A DNA stretch of 33,597 nucleotides from Virgisporangium aurantiacum. GTDB lineage: Bacteria; Actinomycetota; Actinomycetes; Mycobacteriales; Micromonosporaceae. The notes below the pieces were generated by a model. It saw nothing but the letters and a program-made list of their open reading frames with translations, was not told the DNA's origin and did not search any database. Below are positions 16,537 through 25,776 of the stretch, in pieces. A program made the translations under genes and the position numbers. Position 1 is the stretch's first letter; every line of letters begins with the position of its first letter. Where the stretch lies: NCBI RefSeq assembly GCF_016863635.1, contig NZ_BOPG01000126.1, positions 1 to 33,597 on the forward strand, read 5' to 3'.

Positions 16537-17763
16537 TCAGCTGACCGAACGGATCGGCAGTACCGTCACTGCTCCCGCCAGTCCGGCGGTGACGACGACG
16601 GCGTAGAGCCAGCGGTAGCCGGCCGTCTCGATCACGACCGATGCCAGCGCGGGCGCCAGCAGTTGGCCTCCGGCTTGGGCGATGTTGAGGATTCCGAGGT
16701 CCTTCCCGGCGTCCGTGACTCGCGGCAGGACCAGCGTCATCAGCGCCTGGTCGACCGCCATGTAGGCGCCGGTCGCGGCACCCGAGATGGCCAGCGCGAT
16801 GAGCACCGCCGTTAGCGTCGGCGACATCATCGGAATGGCTGCCGAGGCGCCGATGACCAGCGACGACACCACGACCACGGGTTTCCGTCGGCCGGTACGG
16901 TCGGAGTACAGGCCGACCGGCACGATGGTGATCAGCAGTGCGATGACCATGACGGCGGCCGCCAGAGGGTAGACCGCCGCGGCCTTGTCCCGGCCGAGTC
17001 CTACATAGTCCTGCAGAATGTAGAGCAGGTAGGCGAAGACCGCCCAGGCGCCGCTGACCAGGAGTAGCCGGGACGCGAAGGCCCAGGCGAAGTCGGGATT
17101 GCGGCGGGGTGACACCCAGAGTTCGGCGAGCGTGTTCCGCAGGCCGTGCCATGGCGCGCGGGGCAGGTCGCGGGAGTCCCGACGCAATGACCAGGCCAAG
17201 GGTATGGCGCACAGCACGACGACGGTGAACAGCCGGTACCCGTCGGCGACATGATGCGCGAACCGGGCCGCGACAAAGGTGCCGGCCAGTGCTCCGAAGA
17301 AGATGCCGATGCCGGCGAGTGCCGAGAAGAGAGCCCGCGCATCGGTCGGTATGCGATCGGCGACGATCGCGCTCAGTGGTGCGGCCGTCATGGAGTAGAA
17401 CGCCTGCACCAGCGCGCCCAGCACAATCATCGCGGCGATGGTGTCGGCGAAGCTGAGACCGGCGAACGCCGCCGACAGCCCGGTGACACCGCCGACGATC
17501 CAGGGCACCCGCCGGCCCCGAGAGGTCCGGGTGCGATCCGAGAGCATTCCGAACGCCGGCTGGGCGGCCAACCCGACCGCGGCGGCGGCGGTCGTCACGA
17601 GGCCCAGGTTGACCACTTTGCGCGCGGGGTCGATCAGTTCGACGTGCAGGGGGATCAAGTAGTTCGCGATGGCGCCGTTGGCTACGTTGACCACTAGGTG
17701 GACGCCGACGAAGGAGATCATCAGTCCGGACAGATCGGACCGGCGCATCTCAGACGCGGTCAT
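16537..17763 (-). CDS. MFS transporter (SLC45/sugar-type)
   Basis: About 408 residues with twelve predicted membrane segments. The first is near 'SGLMISFVGVHLVVNVANGA'. The loop-2 motif 'GMLSDRTRTSRGRRVPWIVG' is characteristic of major-facilitator sugar carriers of the SLC45/GPH-like kind, and its half-repeat appears as 'GLYSDRTGRRKPVVV' after segment 8. It would move a small solute, probably a sugar or glycoside, across the plasma membrane by proton coupling; the substrate is not determined. The start at ATG 17763 (MTASEMRRSD) overlaps the esterase end by 14 bases, so the two are translationally coupled. An ATG at 17778 is an alternative. Confidence 0.85.
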   Translation of the reverse strand: MTASEMRRSDLSGLMISFVGVHLVVNVANGAIANYLIPLHVELIDPARKVVNLGLVTTAAAAVGLAAQPAFGMLSDRTRTSRGRRVPWIVGGVTGLSAAFAGLSFADTIAAMIVLGALVQAFYSMTAAPLSAIVADRIPTDARALFSALAGIGIFFGALAGTFVAARFAHHVADGYRLFTVVVLCAIPLAWSLRRDSRDLPRAPWHGLRNTLAELWVSPRRNPDFAWAFASRLLLVSGAWAVFAYLLYILQDYVGLGRDKAAAVYPLAAAVMVIALLITIVPVGLYSDRTGRRKPVVVVSSLVIGASAAIPMMSPTLTAVLIALAISGAATGAYMAVDQALMTLVLPRVTDAGKDLGILNIAQAGGQLLAPALASVVIETAGYRWLYAVVVTAGLAGAVTVLPIRSVS

Positions 17764-19258
17764 CGTCCGGCCTGCCATGCCTCTGCCACGCCTTCCGCTC
17801 ATCCCCGGCGAGGTCGTCCACTGCTGCGCTGACGGCGGCGAACCGCATGGTGATTCGCCGGTCCAGATCGTAGGCGGGCCAGCCAGGAACTCCGTCGGTC
17901 ACGAAACCGACCCAGGCGCCGTGCATGCTCGCGGCAAGCGACGGCGGCGGTTCGGGGCCGAGGATTTCGGCCCCGATCGGCGCGTAGGAGCCGAAGCCGG
18001 CCAGGTCGTCGTAAACGAACGGCACCTCAATTCCGTGGTCGGCGCCCATCCCGGCCGGCAACGCTGGTGATTCCCAGTCGAATTGGTAGAGGAAGCCCTT
18101 CCCCTGGTGGGCTTCGAGTAGCTGGATGGTCGGCATCCGGAAGTTTTGGTCGGTGAGCGCGGCGGTGACCAACTCGGCGGTCCGGGTGATGCGGCGCGGC
18201 CCCGCCCGATAGACGGTCAGTACGTCCTGTCCGATGCCCAACAGCGCGAGGCCCTGTTCGATCCACTCTTCCGGCGGGTCCACGTCGAGCAGGCCGGCGT
18301 CCCGGACGACACCGAAGGCGTCGTCCCGGTTCGTCCCAGCTAGCGTGGCAACATCGGCGCCCGCTCCTCCGCTCAGGGCATCGAGGACGGGCCGGGGCAG
18401 CGTCTCGGTCCCGTGCACGCCAAGAAAAGGAAGGGAGGGACGGAACACGACCCAGTTCGACATCTGAACGGACTCGGTGAGCATCTGCGTGGTTACCTCA
18501 CGCAGCCGGTTCAGCTCTACATCGGCGAACGCGTCCGCCGTCGGTGGAACGCCCAGCGCGGCAGCGGTTCGCACTGTTACCCGCCGGGCCGCGTCCACCG
18601 AGACGGACGCATCGAGGATTCCGCTCTGACAGATTGCCCGTTTGAACAGGCCGCGCGCCGCCGGAGCAGCCAGCAGGTACGCGACGCTGATCGCGCCGGC
18701 CGACTGACCGGCAACGGTGACACGACCGGTGTCGCCGCCGAAGACGGAGATGTTCTCCTGAACCCACCGTAAGGCGGCGATCTGGTCACGCAGGCCGAGG
18801 TTGTCCGGCGCGTCGTCGAAAGCGCACCATCCGTCGATGCCGAGCCGGTAGTTGACGGATACATGCACGATGCCGTCGCGGGCGAAGCTGGCGCCCCGGA
18901 ACACCGGCGCGCTGCCGGTGCCGGTGATGAACCCGCCGCCATGGATCCACACCATCACCGGGTGCGGAGCCAGATCGGGCGTCGGCGCCCAGATGTCCAA
19001 CGTGAGGCAGTCCTCACCCTGAACCGTCGGATTGACCAGCCGATCCCACGGATCAGCACGCCGCCACGGTTGCGGCGCTCCATGGCCGGCACGGGTGCAG
19101 TCGCGCACGTCGCGCCACGGCCGCGGTGCCGCAGGCGCCCGCAGCCGCAACTCACCGAACGGAGCCTCGGCGTAGGGGACAGCGTGAAACCGCACGTACC
19201 CGTTGCCGCGGACTCCTGCGACGCTTCCGTAGTTCGTCGCAACCCTCACGGCGTCCAT
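17750..19258 (-). CDS. type-B carboxylesterase/lipase
   Basis: 502 residues from ATG 19258 (MDAVRVATNYGSVAGVRGNG); the frame stays open to 19318 but the family domain begins here. It is an alpha/beta-hydrolase of the cholinesterase/p-nitrobenzyl-esterase family. Visible motifs: oxyanion hole 'WIHGGGF' near residue 105, 'GEDCLTLDIW', nucleophile serine 186 in 'VAGQSAGA', the acidic-residue block 'AGTNRDDAFG' and the catalytic histidine in 'GADHGIEVPFVYDD'. Length equals the family norm. The common GESAG is GQSAG here. No signal peptide, so it is intracellular. It is first in the operon, before the MFS carrier, suggesting de-esterification of an imported ester such as an acylated sugar or plant phenolic ester. 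Confidence 0.9.
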   Translation of the reverse strand: MDAVRVATNYGSVAGVRGNGYVRFHAVPYAEAPFGELRLRAPAAPRPWRDVRDCTRAGHGAPQPWRRADPWDRLVNPTVQGEDCLTLDIWAPTPDLAPHPVMVWIHGGGFITGTGSAPVFRGASFARDGIVHVSVNYRLGIDGWCAFDDAPDNLGLRDQIAALRWVQENISVFGGDTGRVTVAGQSAGAISVAYLLAAPAARGLFKRAICQSGILDASVSVDAARRVTVRTAAALGVPPTADAFADVELNRLREVTTQMLTESVQMSNWVVFRPSLPFLGVHGTETLPRPVLDALSGGAGADVATLAGTNRDDAFGVVRDAGLLDVDPPEEWIEQGLALLGIGQDVLTVYRAGPRRITRTAELVTAALTDQNFRMPTIQLLEAHQGKGFLYQFDWESPALPAGMGADHGIEVPFVYDDLAGFGSYAPIGAEILGPEPPPSLAASMHGAWVGFVTDGVPGWPAYDLDRRITMRFAAVSAAVDDLAGDERKAWQRHGRPDDDRV

Positions 19259-19266
19259 CAATTGCA

Positions 19267-19273
19267 GATTAAC
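19267..19273 (+). promoter_or_regulatory. GATTAAC motif 1, at the esterase start
   Basis: GATTAACTTG lies 9 bases upstream of the esterase start codon. It is one of four similar AT-rich motifs in an otherwise GC-rich intergenic region; possible operator. Confidence 0.4.
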
Positions 19274-19330
19274 TTGTGAGGCATCACGTGGGCAAGATCC
19301 TGCAATGTGCGGATGCACAACTCATGTGGG

Positions 19331-19337
19331 AATTAAC
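19331..19337 (+). promoter_or_regulatory. GATTAAC-like motif 2, upstream of the esterase
   Basis: AATTAACTTT, same orientation as motif 1, 64 bases further from the esterase start. Confidence 0.4.
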
Positions 19338-19750
19338 TTTGTGGTCGGGGTGGGCGCGGCGTGGGCTGGCGGTGACCGTATCGAGCGTGGGCCGCAGGAC
19401 CCCTCTCGCGGGCCGGGCGGCCTCCCTTGGTCGACACGGACACCCAGTGCCCGGTCCACCGGATCCACGACCAGCGTCACCACTCCTCGCTTGATCATCC
19501 GGTCGGCGGGGAAGGTCGACTCGGCATGTTGCGAAGCAGCCGCTCGGCCATCACGCCGGCCGGAGACGCCACGGTTTCCGCTTCAGATCCGACTCACCCG
19601 TGGTGGCCAGCCCACCGGGCCCCGACGGGCGACGACCGGCTCTGCGGGATGCCGCTCGCCGCCCCCGTCCGCCGACACCCGTAGCGGCTGGCCCTTCACG
19701 GGGATTCGCAGGGTTGTCCGTTGCGCAGCCCGGGAGCCAGCGATCCGTAA
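19338..19750. other. intergenic region between divergent operons
   Basis: About 400 bases without recognisable coding function. Short open frames are shadow-like. The region separates the esterase operon from the NLP-GH43 gene and presumably contains both upstream control regions. Confidence 0.4.
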
Positions 19751-19757
19751 GTTAATC
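19751..19757 (-). promoter_or_regulatory. GATTAAC motif 3, upstream of the NLP-GH43 gene
   Basis: On the reverse strand the sequence is GATTAACTTA, matching motif 1 over GATTAACTT. Confidence 0.4.
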
Positions 19758-19803
19758 GCGGTACGCAAATGAACACCAAGACACGACCGTTTCATGCGCA
19801 GAT

Positions 19804-19810
19804 GTTAATC
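19804..19810 (-). promoter_or_regulatory. GATTAAC motif 4, upstream of the NLP-GH43 gene
   Basis: On the reverse strand the sequence is GATTAACATC. It lies just before TTGACT (19815-19820), a possible -35 element, so a bound protein would overlap that promoter. The matching -10 is weak. Confidence 0.35.
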
Positions 19811-19915
19811 ATGGCTTGACTCATGACGATTCGCCGTTCACGCTACCAAGGGCCTCCTGACCCGAGCTGTGACGCCGCCGGCGTCCAGCTCCCGAAGAGA
19901 CAGGTCCCTAGACCG

Positions 19916-22777
19916 ATGCCTGTACGTGCCCGTGCTCTCGCCGGAGTCTGCGCCGTCCTGCTGGCCGGTGGGGTGCTCGTCCCCGCCTTTCCCGCGGCCG
20001 CCGCCGTGGATCCGCCACGCGCGCTGCCCGAGAGCGCCACCGCGAACGACAAGAAATGGCAGCCCGCCCTCGACTTCGACACCGACAGTTGCTACAACGT
20101 CGCGGCCATCGGTCCGGACGGCACTATCTCTCAAGGCCTCCCGTACAAGGACGTCGGGGCGTCCTCGGACTGCCGAGATCAGTCCGATCTGGACAACACC
20201 AACGTGTACGCGCGGCAACGGTGCAACTCCGGCTGGTGTGTCTACCTCTACGACTACTACTTCGAGAAGGACGTCGCGACCCCCAACTGTGACTGCAGCG
20301 CCGGCCACACTCACGACTGGGAACACATCGCTGTCTGGGTCCAGAACGACCAAGCCAAGTGGGTGTCCGCGTCGGCGCACGGCGAGTATGACGTTCGAAT
20401 GGCCGACGACATCCTGTGGGAGGAAACCCACCCGAAGATCGTGTATCACAAGTCGGCCGGCAGCACCCATGCCTTCCGCTTCGCCAGCGCCAATGACGAG
20501 CCGCCGGAGAACCACTACCACAACTGGCGGGTCGCGCCGTTGGTCTCCTACAACGGCTTCCCCGACGGACTCCGTGATTCGCTGTTCGGGCACAGTTTCG
20601 GTAGTGCCACGATCGCCATCAAAGACGCGACTTTCGCCGGCAACCTGGCCAGGGCCAGACCATACTCCAGTCTTTGCGACCCTGAGAATCCTGGCTGTGG
20701 AGAACGCCAACCAGTGTTCCCGTTCGACGAAGGGCGCGACGAGAACTCGCCCGGCAATCCGAATCCGCAGAAGCCAGGGAGCCCTTCGGCCGACCCCAGC
20801 GTGATCCGGGTGGGTAACACCTACTACTCGGTCGAGTCCTTCGGCGGCGCCATCTGGTCGCGGACGGCCTCGAGCAATGCCGGTCTGCTCACCGCCACCC
20901 CGAAGATGATCTGGCGGGATCCGGGTCTGGGCGCGATCTGGGCGCCGGAACTGGTGAAACTCGACGGGCGGTACTACGTGTACTTCTCCGCGCGTCCGGA
21001 CGACGGGCACCGCATGTACGTGATCAGCTCGGCGTCGCCGGACACCGGCTACGGCACCGAGCAGAAGCTCAACCTCCCCGAGGATCGGTGGGCGATCGAC
21101 GGTACCGCGTTCACCTACGACAACCAGCTCTGGTTCACCTGGTCAGGCTGGGCGGAGAAGGTCAACGACGAGCAGAACATCTACATCGCCCGGATGAGCG
21201 ACCCGACCACCCCGACCGGCGCGCGCTACCTTATCTCCCAGCCGCGTGAGCCGTGGGAGAGGGTCGCCGCGACGGACACACCGCTGATCAACGAGGCACC
21301 CGAGCCGATCAAGGACCCGAACGGGCAGCTGCACATCACGTATTCGGCGAACGGGTCGTGGGGCGAGAACTACTGCATCGGAGACCTGCGGCTCAAGGCC
21401 GGCGGTGACCCGACCTACGTGTGGGACTGGTACAAGTCCAACGGGTGCCTGATGGGCTCCAACCGGGGCGCGATGCTGGGCACCTGGCCCGTCAACCAGA
21501 GCATCAACGGACCCGGTCACCACAGCTTCGTGCTGCTCGACGGAGACATCGACACCAGCCCGCCGGCTGGGCAGAAGTTCCCCCTGATGTACCACGGTGT
21601 CCCAAAGGGCACCACCTACAACTGGGAGAACCGCCGCTGGCAGGCCGGAGCGTTCGGCTTCTACCCGAACATCACCTACGGCCGGGCCAACGTGCCCGGC
21701 GACAACATGAACACCGGATACAGCCTCGGTTTCTTCGAGGACCCGAACGGCGCGCTCCCACCGGCGCCGACGACCGGTGCGCCCGGCCAGACCTCGATCC
21801 GCAACCAGGACCCGAGCGTCATCCGGGTCGACAGCACGTACTACTCGGTCGAGTCCGACGGCACCAACATCTACTCCCGGTCGGCACCGGACTGGACGGC
21901 GCTGCAGAACGCGCCCAGGAAGCTGATCTGGTCGCGGCCGTGGAACATGCCCAACCTCTGGGCCCCGGACCTCGTCAAGCTGAACAACGGCACCTTCGTC
22001 GTCTACTTCGCCTCGGGCGGTGGAGCAGGCAGCAGCACCCAACGGATGTACTACACGTTCTCCAACAGCCCGGACTCCGGCTACAGCGACCCGAAACAAC
22101 TGAGCCTGCCGGACAACAGGTTCGCAGTCGACGGCACCGCGTTCTATTTCGGCGGCAAGCAGTGGTTTGTCTGGTCCGGCTGGGAAGGCGACAGCAACGA
22201 CGAGCAGAACATCTACCTCGCCGAGATGTCCGGGCCGTTCGACGTGACGGGCCCCCGGAAAATCATCTCGCAAGCCCGCGAGCCGTGGGAACGGGTCGCG
22301 GGCGGCAACGGCTACCCCTACATCAACGAAGCCCCACAACCCCTCAAGGACCCCAGCGGTCAACTCCACATCGTGTACTCGGCGAACGGCTCATGGTCGG
22401 ACCAGTACTGCCTGGCCGATCTGCGACTCAAAGCCGGCGGCGACCCGATGTACGTCTGGGACTGGTACAAATCAAACGGCTGCCTCTTCGGATCGAACCA
22501 GACCAATATGATGCCCGGCTGGGACGCAACCCTGTATGTCGACGGGCCCGGACACAACAGCTTCGTGCTGCTGGATGGTGACATCAACACCAGCCCGCCA
22601 GCCGGCCCGAAATTCCCGCTGTACTTCCACGCGGTGCCCAAGGGCACACAGTACGACTGGAACAACAGGCTCTGGTTCCACGGCACCTTCTGCTGGTGGG
22701 GGGACACCAATTACCACCGCGACAACGTCCCCGGCGACAACGACAACCAGGGCTGGAGCCTGAAGTTCTTCGAGTAA
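19916..22777 (+). CDS. secreted NPP1/NLP necrosis-inducing domain fused to two GH43 glycosidase modules
   Basis: 953 residues from ATG 19916, chosen because a clear signal peptide follows (VRARALAGVCAVLLAGGVLV, cleavage near AAAA at 30); the open frame begins earlier at 19823. Residues 38-250 form an NPP1 (Nep1-like) domain with the signature GHTHDWE at 130-136 (usually GHRHDWE), 'SASAHGEYDV', and 'THPKIVYHKSAGSTHAFRF'. Family members are secreted and damage dicot plasma membranes by binding sphingolipids. Two GH43 five-bladed propellers follow, residues about 290-608 and 630-953. Both keep the catalytic triad: Asp293/Asp632 in DPSVIRV, Asp395/Asp739 in (I/V)DGTAF, and Glu460/Glu805 in INEAP. 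GH43 enzymes cleave arabinan or xylan-type plant polymers; the substrate here is unknown. The halves are internal duplicates joined by a Pro/Thr-rich linker. Confidence 0.9.
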   Translation: MPVRARALAGVCAVLLAGGVLVPAFPAAAAVDPPRALPESATANDKKWQPALDFDTDSCYNVAAIGPDGTISQGLPYKDVGASSDCRDQSDLDNTNVYARQRCNSGWCVYLYDYYFEKDVATPNCDCSAGHTHDWEHIAVWVQNDQAKWVSASAHGEYDVRMADDILWEETHPKIVYHKSAGSTHAFRFASANDEPPENHYHNWRVAPLVSYNGFPDGLRDSLFGHSFGSATIAIKDATFAGNLARARPYSSLCDPENPGCGERQPVFPFDEGRDENSPGNPNPQKPGSPSADPSVIRVGNTYYSVESFGGAIWSRTASSNAGLLTATPKMIWRDPGLGAIWAPELVKLDGRYYVYFSARPDDGHRMYVISSASPDTGYGTEQKLNLPEDRWAIDGTAFTYDNQLWFTWSGWAEKVNDEQNIYIARMSDPTTPTGARYLISQPREPWERVAATDTPLINEAPEPIKDPNGQLHITYSANGSWGENYCIGDLRLKAGGDPTYVWDWYKSNGCLMGSNRGAMLGTWPVNQSINGPGHHSFVLLDGDIDTSPPAGQKFPLMYHGVPKGTTYNWENRRWQAGAFGFYPNITYGRANVPGDNMNTGYSLGFFEDPNGALPPAPTTGAPGQTSIRNQDPSVIRVDSTYYSVESDGTNIYSRSAPDWTALQNAPRKLIWSRPWNMPNLWAPDLVKLNNGTFVVYFASGGGAGSSTQRMYYTFSNSPDSGYSDPKQLSLPDNRFAVDGTAFYFGGKQWFVWSGWEGDSNDEQNIYLAEMSGPFDVTGPRKIISQAREPWERVAGGNGYPYINEAPQPLKDPSGQLHIVYSANGSWSDQYCLADLRLKAGGDPMYVWDWYKSNGCLFGSNQTNMMPGWDATLYVDGPGHNSFVLLDGDINTSPPAGPKFPLYFHAVPKGTQYDWNNRLWFHGTFCWWGDTNYHRDNVPGDNDNQGWSLKFFE

Positions 22778-22817
22778 CCCGATGACGGGTTGTGTGCCGC
22801 GGGTGGTGAGGTTGGGT

Positions 22818-22845
22818 GCCGCCGCCGGTCCACATCGGCGGCGGC
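22818..22845. terminator. bidirectional hairpin between convergent genes
   Basis: GCCGCCGCCG (22818-22827) and CGGCGGCGGC (22836-22845) form a perfect 10-bp stem with an 8-base loop. It lies between the stops of the NLP-GH43 gene and the MMPL gene. There is no U-tract, as is common in actinomycetes. Confidence 0.6.
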
Positions 22846-22867
22846 CCCCAGGGGAGGCGAAGGTTGG

Positions 22868-25048
22868 TCAGGTTCGCGCGTGTTCGGCGGAGACGGGTGG
22901 GCGGGTTCGTGCGTCGTCGAGTTGGTGACGCAACTTTTCACCTTCGACGTCCACATTGGGCAGTATGCTGTCGAGCCAGCGTGGCAGCCACCATGCGTGC
23001 CGGCCGAGCAGCGCCATCACGGCGGGCACGATCGTCATGCGTACGACGAACGCGTCGAAGAGGATCGCCGCTGCAAGTGCGAAGCCGATAGACTTGATCA
23101 GCGCCTCGTCTGACAGGATGAACCCGGCGAAGACGCTGATCATGATGATCGCCGCCGCGGTGACCACGCGGGCGCCGTGGCCGAAGCCGTTGACTACCGC
23201 CTCGGTGGGTTTGGCGCCCTGCACGTGCTCCTCGCGCATACGGCTGACGAGGAAGACTTCGTAGTCCATGGCGAGACCGAAGACGATGCCGATGAGCAGC
23301 ACAGGCAGCAGCGACATGATCGGTGCGGTCTCCTCCACGCCGAACAGGCCGGCCAACCAGCCCCACTGGAAGACGGCGACCACCGCGCCGAATGTGGCAA
23401 CCACCGAGAGCAGGAACCCGAGGGCGGCCTTGAGTGGCACGACGAGCGACCGGAACATCAACGCAAGCAGGATGAACGCGAGACTGACGACCACCGCGAG
23501 GTAGGGCGCGAGGGCGCCTCCCATCTTGTCGGACACGTCGATGTTGATAGCTGTCTGCCCGGTGACGGACAGCTCACCGCTCAGTGCGTCGTCGGTGTCG
23601 CGGATCGCGGCGACGAGATCCTCCGTACCGACACTATTCGGCGCGCTGGCCGGCGTGACCGCCAGCAGCGCAGTATCGCCGGCCGGGTTGAGTACCGGTG
23701 GCGCGACGGCGGCCACGTCGGGCAGGGCCTTGATGGTCTCGGCCGCCTCGGCGGCCGCGGCCTGCGCGTCCGGGGCGCTGACGACGACAGTGAGCGGGCC
23801 GTTGAAACCCGGGCCGAAGCCCTCGCTAAGCAGGTCGTATGCCTTGCGCTGGGTGGTGTCCGGCGAGGCGGTGCCGTCATCTGGCAAGCCGAGGCGCAGG
23901 CTCAGCGCGGGCACCGCGATGACCAGAAGAGCAAGCACGGCCACCGCCATCACCGCCGCGGGCCGTCGAGTGACGAAATGGGCCCATCGGGTACCAGTGC
24001 TGGGTTTGCCGTTTCCGGTGGTTTCCGGGTCGCGGGCGCGCCGGCCCATGATCCGCCGTCCAGCGAAGCCGAGCAGCGCAGGCAGCAACGTAAGCGCGAT
24101 GAGCACGGCAACGGCCACTGTGGACGCCGCGGCGATGCCCATCTGAGTGAGTACTGGGATGTTGACGACCGCGAGCGCGGACAGTGCGATCATGACGGTG
24201 AGACCGGCAAACACCACGGCGGAACCGGCGGTGCCGCCGGCACGGCCGACTGCCTCCTCAGGCTCGCGGCCGAGGGAGAGCTCATGCCGGTACCGGGACA
24301 CGATGAACAATGCGTAGTCGATGGCGACCGCCAGACCGAGCATCAGCGCGAGCACCGACGTGTTGGACGAAAGCTCGACGAAGCCGCTGGCCGCTGTGAT
24401 GCCGCAAACCCCGATGCCGATGCCGATGATCGCGGTGAGCAGTGGCAGCCCGGCGGCGATCAGTGACCCGAACGTAATGAAAAGCACGACGGCGGCGACC
24501 AGCACGCCGATGACCTCGGTGGCCGAGTTGCCGGGGGCAGCCTGGAGCGCGTCGCCGCCGATCTCGACAGTCAGCCCTGCGGCTCGGGCCTCGTCGGCGA
24601 CGGCGGTCAGCGCGTCCCGAGCGTCGTCGGTGATGGCAATGCTCGCCACGGTGTAGGTGACCTGGCTGTACGCGACGGTGCCGGCCTGGTTGACGCCGCC
24701 GGCCGTGAACGGGTCGGTGACCGCGGCAACCTGGGGTGCGCCTTTCAGCGCCGCAACGGTCTGGACAATCGTGTCGCGGCTGGCCTGGTCAGTCAGGGTT
24801 GCGCCCGACGGGGCGACGAACACCACGCGTGCCGTCGCCCCGCCAGCATTGGCCTGGGGGAACTTCTCGCCGAGCAGATCGATGGCCTTCTGCGACTCGG
24901 TGCCGGGTATCGAGAACGAACTGGACGTCTGACCAGACAGCGTCGCCGCGCCAACCCCGAACACGGCCAGCAACACCAGCCAAAGGGCTAGCACCCGTCG
25001 CCGGCGCCGGTAGGAGAACCGCGCTAGGCGGTATAAATAGGTAGCCAT
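22868..25048 (-). CDS. MMPL/RND-family transporter
   Basis: 726 residues, start ATG 25048 with AGGGAG about 9 bases upstream. It has the duplicated RND layout: one membrane helix (RVLALWLVLLAVFGVGAATL), a periplasmic-side loop, five helices, then the same again. The proton-relay signatures 'GLAVAIDYALFIVSRYRHEL' and 'GLAMDYEVFLVSRMREEH' are intact in the two halves. MMPL proteins of actinomycetes export lipids, glycolipids or antibiotics across the plasma membrane. The tail (VDVEGEKLRHQLDDARTR) is cytoplasmic. The gene follows a TetR gene on the same strand by about 97 bases, so drug- or lipid-responsive control is likely. Confidence 0.9.
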   Translation of the reverse strand: MATYLYRLARFSYRRRRRVLALWLVLLAVFGVGAATLSGQTSSSFSIPGTESQKAIDLLGEKFPQANAGGATARVVFVAPSGATLTDQASRDTIVQTVAALKGAPQVAAVTDPFTAGGVNQAGTVAYSQVTYTVASIAITDDARDALTAVADEARAAGLTVEIGGDALQAAPGNSATEVIGVLVAAVVLFITFGSLIAAGLPLLTAIIGIGIGVCGITAASGFVELSSNTSVLALMLGLAVAIDYALFIVSRYRHELSLGREPEEAVGRAGGTAGSAVVFAGLTVMIALSALAVVNIPVLTQMGIAAASTVAVAVLIALTLLPALLGFAGRRIMGRRARDPETTGNGKPSTGTRWAHFVTRRPAAVMAVAVLALLVIAVPALSLRLGLPDDGTASPDTTQRKAYDLLSEGFGPGFNGPLTVVVSAPDAQAAAAEAAETIKALPDVAAVAPPVLNPAGDTALLAVTPASAPNSVGTEDLVAAIRDTDDALSGELSVTGQTAINIDVSDKMGGALAPYLAVVVSLAFILLALMFRSLVVPLKAALGFLLSVVATFGAVVAVFQWGWLAGLFGVEETAPIMSLLPVLLIGIVFGLAMDYEVFLVSRMREEHVQGAKPTEAVVNGFGHGARVVTAAAIIMISVFAGFILSDEALIKSIGFALAAAILFDAFVVRMTIVPAVMALLGRHAWWLPRWLDSILPNVDVEGEKLRHQLDDARTRPPVSAEHART

Positions 25049-25145
25049 CGGACTTTTCTCCCTATCGAAGGCGTGCTTGATCGAGCCGCGAGCGATTGCT
25101 CGCCACGGGCGAAGGAGTTATGCGATTAGTTCCGTTTGAAGACGA

Positions 25146-25769
25146 TTATTGCCGTCTTGCCTCTATCAATGCGGACGGATCCGGCAGGCCGGCCCGGAAC
25201 TGGTCGAAGGCCTCATCCAGCAGGTCGGCGAGGTCGCGGTCAGTCTTGCCCACCCGCCACAGGTTCACCGCCGCGGTAACAGCCGCGTGGAGTGCGGCGC
25301 CGATCAGGTGCGGGTACAGGTCGCGGTCAGGGTCAGTGCCGGTCCGCTCAGCCACGACGCCGGCGAGCGCGCGTCCGGCCTCTTCTCGCATCGCGTCATG
25401 ACGGACGGCCAACGCAGGGCTCCTCTCCATCAGCCGCACGACCGCCACCATCAGGTCGGTGGTGTCGGGCCGTTCCCGCGCCAAGCCGACGATCACCTGC
25501 CGCACGGCCTCCCACACCGGCTCCCCCACGGGCAGGGCACGCATGGCGGCCAGCATCTCACCGCCGAACTCCGCCATGCCGGCGAAGATCGCCTCTTCCT
25601 TGTTCGCGAAGTAGTTGTGGAAGGTGCGCGGCGACACCCCGGCCGCTTCGGCGATCGCGTCCGAGGTCACGTGCTCCACGCCACGCTCACAGGCCAGCCG
25701 GATCGCTGCCTCGCTCAGCGCGGCGCGGGTCGCCGCCTTCTTCCGTTCCCGCAGCCCGATGGTGCTCAC
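25146..25769 (-). CDS. TetR-family repressor of the MMPL operon
   Basis: 207 residues from GTG 25769 (MSTIGLRERKKAATRAALSE). An upstream ATG at 25829 would add a leader not typical of the family and would overlap the promoter. The HTH is at residues 20-60 (VTSDAIAEAAGVSPRTFHNY, then FANKEEAIFAGM), followed by a TetR C-terminal ligand domain. It is the first gene before the MMPL transporter, a common local repressor-exporter pair in which ligand binding frees the promoter. Two half-sites TTGC/GCAA flank the promoter about 20-40 bases upstream of the start. Confidence 0.85.
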   Translation of the reverse strand: MSTIGLRERKKAATRAALSEAAIRLACERGVEHVTSDAIAEAAGVSPRTFHNYFANKEEAIFAGMAEFGGEMLAAMRALPVGEPVWEAVRQVIVGLARERPDTTDLMVAVVRLMERSPALAVRHDAMREEAGRALAGVVAERTGTDPDRDLYPHLIGAALHAAVTAAVNLWRVGKTDRDLADLLDEAFDQFRAGLPDPSALIEARRQ

Positions 25770-25776
25770 ATTGCCG

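Noticed and set aside
19823..19915. Upstream start for the NLP-GH43 protein
   Set aside because: It would bury the signal peptide behind 31 polar residues; the ATG at 19916 directly precedes a normal export signal.
21143..22369. 408-codon minus-strand frame
   Set aside because: Shadow of the GH43 modules; Val/Gly/Arg-rich and without motifs.
23177..24466. 429-codon plus-strand frame
   Set aside because: Antisense shadow of the MMPL transporter, with low-complexity Arg/His/Gly composition.
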